From positions 1,736,001-1,800,000 of the forward strand of contig NC_003076.8 in assembly GCF_000001735.4 (NCBI RefSeq): DNA of 64,000 nt, read 5' to 3'. Positions 36,567-49,600 of this stretch are shown piece by piece. The translations under genes were made by a program, and so were the position numbers. How positions within the stretch are numbered: the stretch's first letter is position 1; each line of letters starts with the position of its first letter. The notes beneath the pieces were generated by a model. That model was not told the origin of the DNA. It made no database searches and was given only the letters and a program-made list of their open reading frames with translations. Source of the DNA: Arabidopsis thaliana (Eukaryota > Streptophyta > Magnoliopsida > Brassicales > Brassicaceae).

Positions 36567-38012
36567 ATGGAGAAGAGTAATGGCCTTCGAGTGATTCTGT
36601 TTCCACTTCCATTACAAGGCTGCATCAACCCCATGATTCAGCTCGCCAAGATCCTCCACTCAAGAGGTTTCTCCATCACTGTGATCCACACGTGCTTCAA
36701 CGCGCCAAAAGCTTCAAGCCATCCTCTCTTCACCTTCTTAGAGATCCCAGATGGCTTGTCCGAAACAGAGAAAAGAACTAACAATACCAAACTTCTCCTA
36801 ACGCTTCTCAACCGGAACTGTGAGTCTCCGTTTCGTGAATGTTTGAGTAAACTGTTGCAGTCTGCAGATTCAGAAACAGGGGAAGAGAAACAGAGGATTA
36901 GCTGTTTGATCGCTGATTCTGGATGGATGTTCACACAACCCATTGCTCAGAGTTTGAAACTCCCAATATTGGTCCTCAGTGTGTTTACAGTCTCCTTCTT
37001 TCGCTGCCAATTTGTTCTTCCTAAGCTTCGGCGTGAAGTGTATCTTCCACTTCAAGGTATTGTTATTTCTTACATTTTTCGTATAGACCAAGCAACTCGT
37101 TAACCTAAAAACATATATCTAAATTTTCTCACAGATTCAGAACAGGAGGATCTAGTTCAAGAGTTTCCGCCGCTTCGAAAGAAGGATATTGTACGTATTC
37201 TTGATGTAGAAACAGATATACTAGATCCATTCTTGGACAAAGTTCTACAAATGACAAAGGCGTCTTCAGGTCTTATATTCATGTCATGTGAAGAGTTGGA
37301 CCACGACTCAGTGAGTCAGGCACGTGAAGATTTCAAAATTCCTATCTTTGGGATTGGACCATCTCACAGCCACTTTCCAGCTACCTCTAGTAGCTTGTCC
37401 ACACCCGACGAGACTTGCATTCCATGGTTAGACAAACAAGAAGACAAATCCGTGATTTACGTCAGTTACGGGAGCATCGTGACCATCAGCGAATCAGATT
37501 TAATAGAGATTGCTTGGGGTCTAAGAAACAGCGACCAACCCTTCTTGTTGGTCGTACGGGTTGGTTCAGTCCGTGGCAGAGAATGGATCGAGACAATCCC
37601 GGAAGAGATCATGGAAAAGCTTAATGAGAAGGGAAAGATAGTGAAATGGGCTCCGCAACAAGACGTTCTAAAGCATCGAGCCATTGGGGGATTCCTGACA
37701 CATAATGGTTGGAGCTCGACTGTTGAGAGTGTTTGTGAAGCAGTCCCTATGATCTGTTTGCCTTTTCGTTGGGACCAAATGCTAAATGCAAGATTTGTTA
37801 GCGATGTATGGATGGTCGGGATAAACCTAGAGGATCGGGTTGAAAGGAATGAGATCGAGGGAGCGATAAGGAGATTATTGGTGGAACCTGAAGGAGAAGC
37901 CATCCGAGAGAGGATAGAACATCTTAAGGAGAAAGTAGGACGATCGTTTCAACAAAACGGTTCCGCATATCAATCGTTACAAAATTTGATTGATTATATA
38001 TCATCTTTTTAG
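36567..38012 (+). CDS. UGT76C5: UGT76C5, nicotinate N-glucosyltransferase
   Basis: A 455-aa family-1 UDP-glucosyltransferase, reported (recalled) to N-glucosylate nicotinate. Exons: 36567-37056 and 37135-38012; the intron has shrunk to 78 bp at the conserved phase-1 site. C19 replaces the catalytic His; the Asp survives in CLIADSGW. The PSPG box starts at W335 but departs from consensus: HNGWSS instead of HNGWNS (Ser357) and CEAVPMI instead of CEGVPMI (Ala366). The segment before it reads FLLVVR instead of FLWVVR. The reading frame is intact. Confidence 0.92.
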
Positions 38013-38014
38013 CC

Positions 38015-38222
38015 ACTGACATGTTGTTTCTTTGTGTTTTAAGTTTTTCAACCGATAAATTGTTTGTGTATCAGAAATTTCTTCCTTTGTGTGTTTTGTA
38101 TTGTTAGAATAAAATTTTCTTCGTAAGTTGGAATTTACATATATACTTACCACTTAATTATCAGCCACGTTTTCAGCAACTTTTTACTATTATTTTGCAA
38201 CCTACTAATACAAACGCATCTT
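38015..38222 (+). repeat. duplicated 3' flank of UGT76C5 (copy 2)
   Basis: Near-identical partner of 35518-35725. The flank after UGT76C3 (from 40382) is also recognisable but far more diverged. Confidence 0.85.
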
Positions 38223-38295
38223 GTCTTTTTATGTCCCTTAACTAATGAAAATCAAATATAAATTAGACCACTAGTTACATGCCCTAGAGGGAAAA

Positions 38296-38397
38296 CGAAT
38301 CTGGTCTTTCTTTATTAGCACATCATGAAGAGTATAGTTTTGTCTCACTCTCGAGTAATAAAGAATGCGAAGTGCTAATAAAGAAAGACCAGATTCG
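38296..38397. repeat. perfect 26-bp inverted repeat with 50-bp loop
   Basis: Arm 1 at 38296-38321 begins CGAATCTGGTCTTTC; arm 2 at 38372-38397 is its exact reverse complement and ends GAAAGACCAGATTCG. The 50-bp loop lies between. It sits 115 bp upstream of the UGT76C3 start codon and ends 14 bp before the TATA box. Arm 1 resembles promoter sequence before UGT76C4, which suggests that arm 2 is the inverted copy. Confidence 0.95.
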
Positions 38398-38411
38398 GAA
38401 ATTTCTTTATG

Positions 38412-38420
38412 TTATATATA
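38412..38420 (+). promoter_or_regulatory. TATA box of UGT76C3
   Basis: TTATATATA about 93 bp before the ATG at 38513, at the spacing seen for UGT76C4. Confidence 0.5.
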
Positions 38421-38512
38421 GATGTTTGTTATCAAAAGGGAAAGAATTACACCATTCACTGAAATATCAGGAGATTTACATTTGGAAAGAAGGTCAAAAG
38501 GAGAAAGCTTCA

Positions 38513-40381
38513 ATGGATAAGAGTAATGGCCTACGAGTGATTCTGTTTCCACTTCCATTACAAGGATGCATCAACCCCATGATTCAGCTAGCGAAGATCC
38601 TCCACTCAAGAGGTTTCTCCATCACTGTGATCCACACGCGCTTCAATGCGCCAAAAGCTTCAAACCACCCTCTGTTCACCTTCTTACAGATCCCAGATGG
38701 CTTGTCTGAAACAGAGACAAGAACTCACGATATCACACTTCTCCTAACGCTTCTCAACCGAAGCTGTGAGTCTCCATTTCGTGAATGTTTGACTAAACTT
38801 TTGCAGTCTGCAGATTCAGAAACAGGGGAAGAGAAACAGAGGATTAGCTGTTTGATCGATGATTCTGGATGGATATTCACACAGCCCGTTGCTCAGAGTT
38901 TCAATCTCCCGAGATTGGTCCTTAACACCTACAAAGTCTCCTTCTTTCGGGACCATTTTGTTCTTCCTCAACTCCGTCGTGAAATGTATCTTCCATTACA
39001 AGGTATTATTTACTTCTCACTTTACCAAAAGCTTTCTTATATGATTACCAACATTTCCCTATATTGTTGAGTGTTGACCTTTTTGATCCGATCTTCTTTT
39101 GATAAATCTGAAAATAACATTATTTGTTAAGTATTATTACAGGCAAGTTCATACGAATACCTCAACTTTTGGCCTTTTCTTGGTCATTACTCATTAGAAA
39201 TCTTATATAGCAAAAATATCATTTTTCTATAAATTTCGAAGATTACTTTGAGTCTCGGTCTATAGTATACTTCGACTACCAAAAAACCATATGAAAATAT
39301 AATCCATCAACATTTGTTGTTCACATATGAATTTACATTAATAATTTTGGTTTCATTTGTGAATACAAGTCTTTTTCATTTGCTAATAACAAAAAATGCA
39401 CATGTAAGTATAGAATCTTTTGGCAATAATATATAAGATTTTTCTAGATTAACAAATTTATTTTCGTGGTGTTAGTTCCAATCAAGAAAATTTTGATTTT
39501 ATCTCAATTGTTTTACAGATTCAGAACAAGGTGATGATCCAGTTGAGGAGTTTCCACCCCTTCGAAAGAAAGATCTTTTACAAATTCTTGATCAAGAATC
39601 GGAGCAACTAGACTCGTACTCCAATATGATTTTGGAAACAACAAAAGCGTCTTCAGGTCTTATATTTGTATCCACATGTGAAGAGTTGGACCAAGACTCA
39701 CTGAGTCAAGCACGTGAAGATTATCAAGTCCCAATCTTTACGATAGGACCTTCTCATAGCTACTTCCCAGGCTCATCTAGTAGCTTGTTCACAGTGGACG
39801 AGACTTGCATTCCATGGTTAGACAAGCAAGAAGACAAATCCGTGATTTACGTGAGTTTTGGGAGCATCTCGACCATTGGCGAAGCAGAATTCATGGAGAT
39901 TGCTTGGGCTCTAAGAAACAGCGACCAACCGTTCTTGTGGGTCGTACGGGGTGGTTCGGTAGTCCATGGTGCAGAATGGATCGAACAGCTTCATGAGAAA
40001 GGAAAGATAGTGAATTGGGCCCCACAACAAGAGGTTCTAAAGCATCAAGCCATTGGAGGATTCTTGACACACAATGGTTGGAACTCGACGGTTGAGAGTG
40101 TTTTTGAAGGCGTCCCTATGATATGTATGCCTTTTGTATGGGACCAATTGCTTAATGCAAGATTTGTTAGTGATGTATGGATGGTTGGGCTGCATCTAGA
40201 GGGTCGGATTGAGAGGAATGTGATTGAGGGAATGATAAGAAGATTATTTTCGGAAACTGAAGGAAAAGCGATCCGAGAGAGGATGGAAATTCTTAAGGAG
40301 AATGTAGGAAGATCCGTTAAACCAAAAGGTTCGGCGTATCGATCGTTACAACATTTGATTGATTATATAACATATTTCTAG
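38513..40381 (+). CDS. UGT76C3: UGT76C3, family-1 glucosyltransferase
   Basis: A 450-aa member of the UGT76C array; a specific substrate is not known to me. Exons: 38513-39002 and 39519-40381, with a 516-bp intron related to that of UGT76C4. C19 replaces the catalytic His; CLIDDSGW keeps the Asp. The PSPG box starts at W330 and keeps HNGWNS, but it is preceded by NWAPQQ instead of KWAPQQ and has ESVFEG in place of ESVCEG. Compared with UGT76C4, about eight residues are missing before the box ([15 protein letters not shown] lacks the IPEYFIKR segment), shortening the interdomain linker region. Confidence 0.92.
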
Positions 40382-40857
40382 TGTTTGTTTCTTTTTGTCC
40401 TCATTTTTAAGTTGATCAATTGTTTGCGTGTATTCACGAAATTGTTCCTTTGTGTTTGGCATCGTTGGAATAAAAGTTGTTGTTTATTTTCGGGAATAAA
40501 ACTTGATCTTAACTAACTTGAAAATATGCACATATATTGATGGACTATGGATCACAAAAAATTATGCTTTTAGGGTTTTTTATCAGACGGTTTTGGCTTT
40601 AGTATAATCCTAGTCATTGACACCTTAAACAATGACACACTCAAATGGATATGTGTATTTGAATACTTATCAAAGTCTTCCTCTTTTGGTGCAATTTAGT
40701 TTCCTATTTTCTTGCAACACACAAACTTACCGTAATTAATTAGTTAATGGCTTAATGCTTATAATATATAAACCTCACTAACATAGGATTTACTTATAGA
40801 TACCAAAAATTATTTTGCACCATTTCTTTTGAGCTCACCCACTCCACTCACACAATC
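40382..40857. other. spacer before the small RING-H2 gene
   Basis: A diverged copy of the UGT 3' flank at first, then promoter. An ATATATAAA box at about 40763-40771 precedes the RING-H2 ATG by about 90 bp. Confidence 0.6.
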
Positions 40858-41313
40858 ATGCGATCTTTTCCGCCGTCACCAGCTCCCGCATCTATCGAAA
40901 ACAATACGCATCATCATCTACATGAAGACTTCACTCTTATGGTCATCGTCTTCGTTTTGTATGGCATTGTTGCCATAAGGTATGCAACCTTTAACGATGG
41001 TTGTCGTGGAACTAATCTTAGATTCCAGAGACCGCAACCACCTCTACCGTTACCACAACCTCAGCCGCCAATGTGTCCGCGGGAGATTGCGGCGATGATT
41101 AAAGACATAGTTGTGGACGTGGAATTATGTTGTCCGATATGTCTTGAGGATTTGAAGAAGGTTGATAATGATGATGATAAAGTCGTGGTTTGTTTATCCA
41201 AGTGCAATCATAGTTTCCACATGAATTGCATATTCTCTTGGCTTAGAGAAAGTCAGGATTGTCCCATCTGTCGTAGCACTGTTTACAGAGGTGGAGTTAC
41301 ATTGATCAAATAA
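40858..41313 (+). CDS. small RING-H2 membrane protein (putative E3 ligase)
   Basis: An intronless 151-aa protein matching At5g05910. One hydrophobic helix at about 25-43 (FTLMVIVFVLYGIVAI) is followed by a proline-rich stretch (about 58-73). The RING-H2 ligands are C92, C95, C116, H118, H121, C124, C135 and C138, with the conserved Trp in FSWL. Layout is ATL-like (membrane helix then RING-H2), but the GLD motif typical of true ATLs is not clear. Likely a membrane-bound E3 ubiquitin ligase; substrate unknown. Confidence 0.88.
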   Translation: MRSFPPSPAPASIENNTHHHLHEDFTLMVIVFVLYGIVAIRYATFNDGCRGTNLRFQRPQPPLPLPQPQPPMCPREIAAMIKDIVVDVELCCPICLEDLKKVDNDDDKVVVCLSKCNHSFHMNCIFSWLRESQDCPICRSTVYRGGVTLIK

Positions 41314-41780
41314 TGCGTTATAAACGTTATCCTCGCTAGTTTTTTTTTGGGTCATAAAATTAACTTCCTATCTATTTCACTATTTGTTTGCTGCTTTGTT
41401 CCATTCATGGCTTTAATTGAGTGAAACAGTTGAAGAATAACTAGCTGTATTTACTACTGTACCCTTGGTAGATCACCTCTCCTTTTTTCACAGCCGCAGA
41501 GAAGTGAACATAGGCAACGGGAGACTTGTCACAGAATCACAATGTGTTGTTGGAACTGAATAATTTTATAAGGCAAAGGATTATTGACTACAAGACTCTT
41601 GTGTTTTAAACGAAAACACAATCTGCAAATCATTTTAGGTTGAGAGAAACTAAAGTACAATTCGCAAGAAGACAATTCGCGTCACAGCCACATCAATGTG
41701 GAGTGTTATATGGTCACTCCAGTGTAAAATCAAAAAGCAACGATCTTTAAGAATCCATGGCCAAAACGACCAGTCAGTTC
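41314..41780. other. convergent 3' UTRs
   Basis: Between the RING-H2 gene (+) and the deoxyhypusine synthase gene (-), which converge. Nothing else seen. Confidence 0.6.
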
Positions 41781-43699
<1,919 letters not shown>

Positions 43700-44269
43700 G
43701 TTGCTCGAATGACAAAATTGATTTCCTTGGATCTGAAAGTGTAGTAGTAGAGGGTTTTGGGAGTTCTAGGGTTCTAGGGGAAGGAATAAAGATGAACTAT
43801 CTTCAAACGAATCTTTGCTGACAAATGTTTGAGTTTGGTCCGAATCTAAACTCGGTTAATAAATTCGAATCATTTTCCACGGTAGGGCGCGATTAAAGAT
43901 CCGGTATTTGTATGGTTCGGTTCGTTCCGGTACGTTCGATTTTACTCCTTTTTTTTCTATTGATCAACAAACTGACAAAGCTTGGTGGAATCACTCTTAT
44001 TGCTCGAACACTTTAATCAATCAAATCTTTTCTATTCACCAATTTGTACAACAAGGAATTATAACTGCCAACACAAGAATCTCATAAACGCAAACAGATA
44101 CTGAGATATTTCATGACATATGTATATCTTTTCCTTCTTCTTTGGCAGCATCCATATGTAAAGACGTATGTATAGAGACGTATACTTTTCACCTCATGTT
44201 CTTCTGGGAGAAAACACTCAGGTTTCATTCTCATCCAGAACTGATTTGATGATGATGATGACAACTATT
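43700..44269. other. DHS promoter and GC1 3' UTR
   Basis: DHS follows GC1 on the same strand. The region holds the DHS leader and promoter (with GGTTCGGTTCG-type repeats near 43916-43925) and the GC1 3' UTR. No other gene seen. Confidence 0.6.
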
Positions 44270-46659
44270 CTAATATCCGTTCTGGTTCCTCATATTCTCC
44301 AAGTTTATCTGCACAAATCCAATTTACCAACACATCAACAACAGAGCCATTACAACACAAGCCAAAGCCAACTATTAATGTTTCCTTAGATTACCAGGAG
44401 AAGATCTTCGTCTGTGCCAAACGATTTCCGGGCATTCTCCAGGCATTTTGACGAGATCCTCTCATGTATCCTGCAAAACATTTCTCTATCAATTCTTACT
44501 AGTTCCAAGATGATGCATACGTGCTCTTTCTTACTTAGCGAAACTCTCTTCTTAAATAGTAATGAGAACTCGCATCTAAAAGATGGAATATCTTAGTATA
44601 AACCAACCTAAATCTCTCTTCCCATTATGTTTAGATTTTAACTCATTACTAAACAGTTTCAATGTGTATTGCTGATCGATGAACATGGCAACCAGATATA
44701 ACATTTCCAAGAAAATGCTGTAGAGCACCGATTTGTAAGTATTGAAGCAATGAGATATAACAAAACATTACTTGGAACTGGCGGGATCTCTGATCTCGAA
44801 CTCATCCCTAACAGCATCATAGCCACATATCACGACATAGTGACCTATTGGAAAACATGAAGGAAACAAGTTGATGTAAGAAATTTTGCTAATGTAGTCT
44901 TTACCGTTTGTGCTTCTAGATTTAAGCTTTCGTTAGTTAAAGAACAGTCTTTTTGTCTGATCTTGGCTTCATAAGTTCCCGGAGTTCCAATGATTATAAC
45001 AGGATTATCAACATAAGATATAATCAAGGATGTGAAACTGGGGTTACCATTTTGGAAGAGAAAAGTCTAGGCTAAGGGACAATTCTCACCAGTGTAACAA
45101 GAATTGCTGGAGTGAAGACCAGAGACAAGCACTTCCTCCAACCAAGACTTGCTGCAACAGTAAAAGACGAGCATGAACACTATGCAACTTCTTTATCATA
45201 CTTCTTGCACAAAAGCACTTGAAACAAGAAAGGCACATACACCCTTAATCAAGGGAAAATAACATTTCCGGAAAAAGGCTAAGACTGTCAATGAGCAAAT
45301 TTTGTGAAGAACATGAAAGAAGCAGCACACATCCAAATTTTTTGATGAAGGGATCTGACTAGAGCGAATATATGAGAAGAAGAACAAAAGAGATAAGCGA
45401 CCTTAGCTTGTCCTGGTCGACTAACGCAATGGCAATATAGTTCCCCGACAATAGCAAACAAGAAATCTCATGGATACTAACTGATCTGCACTGCAAAAAC
45501 GAAGAGGTTGATTGAATTTGATTTCTATATAAATAATGGATTACACAAGGGAAGATTTTATGACAAGTGACTTTCCGCAGAAAATCCTGAAACAATGCAC
45601 GACTGAAAGGGGAGTGTCTACAACAAAAGATCATGTCGTGGTATCTCTGAGTAGAAGAATTGCCCACGTATTTCAAGCAACACTAATGGAACAAAAAATA
45701 GCCAGCACTTTTTTTAAAGACAGGGGCAAGTAGCAACGTTTGGCCAAACAGTTTTACCTGTATAATAATGCCAGATTCATGTGCTTTCCTGAAGAGCAAA
45801 TCGACACGCACCAGATCTTCAGGGAGCTGCTCCTGCATCATGATTGCCAAAAACGAACATCTTGAACGGTTTCTACTTAGAAGAAAAAGCAGGCATGTTC
45901 AGAAGTTCGGAAAAGCATCAACATTTCACTTACTCACTAAATCACACAGCATGACATGGTGCATGAGAAACTATTAAACAAGAATTTAGAGGTCTTTGCC
46001 ATCTATAGTTTAGATACCTTGTAAAATTCCTCTATGGAATAATTCGGGTTTGCTCCAAATGTTATCGTGTAATATGAAAATTCCACACAGAACTTCTGCA
46101 GTAAATATGCGAGATCGACAGTCCAAATGCTGCAGAAATGTCAAAAGTCGATGATAAGTATTGTATTGAGATAGCATTCTAATGTTCTCATCTTGAAGAA
46201 GCAGATAGGGCAAATAATATATAATGGGATTACACTGCTGATGACCATTTATTAAGGTATATACAAACCTATTTGTGGAGCATATCTCAGCCAAATCCTC
46301 AAGAGTGCAGCTTGCGATGCCACTTGCTCTGAGAACCATAAGAACACAAGCGAGACCGCAATCCCATGAAGCTAACTGATGTACATGAGGGACCTAATAG
46401 CAATACAAAGGACCATAAATGTGGCAAAAGAGGACGATAAGTTGCAGCAACTGTAGATTTCCTAAGTTACAAAGATCAATCTTACATCCATGTGGGACGA
46501 GGATGGCAACCCTGCATCTCTGTACTTTCCATCACTCACCAAGGGATCATCGAATAGGCAGTATTTCGGAAAAGTCGAATCTCCATTTCCGTCTAATATC
46601 CCCTGATTCCTCTCCTCAACTCTTAATAGCTTGTTAAGCAGAAAACAAAGAGGCCACAT
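44270..46659 (-). CDS. GC1: GC1, annotated guanylyl cyclase (GUCD1 family, C39-peptidase-like)
   Basis: A 274-aa cytosolic-type protein; the locus At5g05930 was reported as a soluble guanylyl cyclase. Exons: 46659-46486, 46393-46269, 46129-46018, 45832-45758, 45490-45402, 45151-45090, 44844-44772, 44470-44395 and 44308-44270. There is no class III cyclase domain. Instead the sequence shows HQLASWDCGLACVLMVL (Q64, C70), GHYVVICGYD (H214) and EIRDPASS (D232), in the order and spacing expected of a C39-like papain-fold peptidase. ATG 46659 is used because the codon before it is TTG. A 5' UTR intron is likely at 46743-47138. Confidence 0.93.
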
Positions 46660-49600
46660 CAATTACCAAGTGAGCTGTTACGCGGTCATAAAACAAACTT
46701 GTAACAGCCTTCTCTAATGATCTTGTTGCGGATATAATACACCTGAATATGCAACACAACGGAAGAATCATCAAGATAGGAAGACGAATAAACTCATAAA
46801 GCTCAAATTCCTTAACCAGTCAAAGCTAAATTCCGAAACTGAAGCTACCTCAAACCTAAACCCCTTAAAACCATGACTTTTTCTTCGAAAACAGAAACTC
46901 TACCTAAAAGGGTTCAACGAAAAGTACCCAAAAAGAAAAGACTTTTTGAATCGAAAACCCCAATTTTGTTAAAATCTCAGTGGCACCAGAAAGTCTCGCA
47001 GTTGCCAACCAATGACGCTGAAATTCAGATGTGACTCAACCCAATCAAAACCCCAACATCTAAAATCGAGAAATCTGTGATCAAGTTCCTTACGATTGAT
47101 GTACCAATCGATTGGAAGGGGAGAGAAGAAGGACATACCTTTGATTAAGATGCAAGGGAGATGATTGGCGAGAGAGATTATGGGATCTGCAGCTCAATGA
47201 GGACGATGAGTTTTCTAATTACTACTCAATTTTCCTGGGAAAATGAAAAAGGTTTGGAATTTGGATAAAGGAGACGGGAGCTGTATCTTCACGTTTCTCG
47301 TGTTTTCATTTGTTTTTTTGCTCTTGGGATAGCGACGAATCCTGAGATTATTCTAATTTCAATCTTTTCTTCTTCTTCTTCTTATTCTTGTCTTCTTCTT
47401 ATTCATCCTTCAATAGTTTTCTTACCAAATAAATAGCAGCAACAATAAAACCCCTTTCAAATAAGTTGGAACGTGATTTTTTCACGTTCTCAATTACTTG
47501 AAAACGTGATTTATATCAATATTTCACCGTTCAGATTTCAGAAGATAAAATCGTTTACCACTTTAACGTTTTCACGTTTCCAAACATGATTCTGATTTTG
47601 ATTTTGTGCAAAATGTATTTTATTAGTCTAAACTATAAAACAGTTTATGAATATTCTAGAAAAAAACCCTCTATTCAGCTATAATATTTGTTTGATTCAA
47701 TAATTTTATGAGATTTTAACTATCAATCTCACATATACCAATTTGTCTTCTTATGAACTTTATGGTTGTATTTATTATGATTAGTGAGTATATATTTTCT
47801 AGGGTTGAGGTTGGCAATTGGCATATGGCTAAACAACCCTATTGCTTAAGGCTTAGTTTATGTAGGTTAAACTTGTACTTAGATCTAAGATATCTATATG
47901 CGGGCAGCACAACATGCTTTCAACCATGTTTAGATAGTTTCAATTGCAAACTTAAGCAATGATTCATTACTACTGAGTATATGAGAATTGAAGCAAGGTT
48001 TAGTCGTTTAGATAGTTTCCTTAGTTTTCTTAGCTTAGATCTCAACACCGACCAAACATAATCATTTATTTGGACTATAAGAACTCTCACGATATCTTGG
48101 TTTGATTTTTACTTGTTGGATCAAGGGTTTGAGGGCAATAGTTTATATTTACCTAACTTGAATGGAGCATTCGTCCCTGAATTGCATTTTGCACCTATAG
48201 AAGGTGAGAGAGTTCATGCTCGGGTATAAGAAGTAATGGACTTGAACAAGAGGGCGCCAAAACTTTTGTCTAATCTCCATTGATACTGTAATTAAAAAAA
48301 ATATCTTCATAACCAAATAAAGAGTCTATAGACTATATATAGGTCAGTCGTTTTCCTTTAAATTCAAACCTCTTATGAGATTTTTTAAAGAAATATCGTA
48401 AGAAAGAAAATTTTCAATCATGAAGTCTATAAAAGTTGTATATGCCAAACATAAAAAGTTTGAAGACAAAGGGTTTGAAAACCGAGATTGAATGTAGAAG
48501 GCGGGACACATAACAAAAAAAGTTTGTAAGAGTCATTAAGAGAGTAGTAAGTATATCAAGTTATCAATATAGATCGATATCAATACCTTTTTTAAAAAAA
48601 TAAAAATAAAGTTACAACATTTGGGAAAAGTAAAATTTAGGTGAGTGCTGTGTCGAAAAAGTCAAAAACTGTCACTTTAATAAAAGTACTATACCTTATA
48701 CATATAAGTTCATTTGAATTTTTGTAAAACACATCCGTTTAACAATTCGAATTTAGACAGTCCATAACCTTTCACTTTATTTTGACTAGTAATCAATAGT
48801 ATTGCTTTATCGAAGTTCAAATTTTAGAATTGTTAGATGTGATGGACAAATGGACATGAGTCGTTATGACGTAACAAAATCCTAAAAATACAGATGTTTG
48901 TTCTTTGTTTTTTTTAACGCAATGGAAACTATACATTTTTTTGAAAAACCTAACAAATTTTGTTTATAAAGGATATCAAATTGTTATCGTAGAAACTAGA
49001 AAGTAGGAAAACTAATTTAAATTAGATAATTAAGCTCTCAAAGTCATTAAGCTACGCCTAATTGTGGGAGGTTAGGCCCTTAAACGGCTACGAACTTCAA
49101 ACGAAATCGATATGGGACCATGCGTTTGAATTAAAACCTCAGATTACTATATTGCACACTACAGACATCCATATTAACGAAAATGCCACTCACTTACCCA
49201 TTGCATTATTTCCTGACAACAAACAAAAAGATGGCTGCATTAAATCCACTTAATCCTTTTTAAACTCCTAATTATTACTTATTTACTTTAATATTGGCGG
49301 CCTATGTCACATTAAATTTTGGTACTCTTCAAGAAGAATGTCTCCACTTTCTTTTGTATGAACATTTTTCCGGTCTACTCTGCATTCAATAATATTCAGA
49401 AAGTGGTTTTGTTGATATTTGTTGCCATTTTTCGTTCAATAAAATCTTATAAACTGAAATTCAAACTTATCTTAGACCCAATGTTAAAAAATAAAAAAAA
49501 ACTTATCTTAGACCCTGAATACAGCTATATTCGTGTTTAACTAAAACAATAAAACTTATATTTGAAGTTATTACTTCCAAACAATTAAACGTACTTACAT

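Larger units (their letters stand above)
38013..38512. other. UGT76C5-UGT76C3 spacer with inverted repeat
   Basis: Contains the second copy of the UGT 3' flank (38015-38222), a 26-bp perfect inverted repeat (38296-38397) and the UGT76C3 TATA box (38412-38420). Confidence 0.7.

Noticed and set aside
29545-40381. UGT array as a complete biosynthetic gene cluster
   Set aside because: Only one enzyme family is present; the neighbours (PIRL1, RING-H2, DHS) are unrelated. It is a tandem duplication, not a multi-step cluster.
47753-47962. 69-codon plus-strand frame
   Set aside because: Not recognisable as a protein; noted only as part of an unexplained patch.
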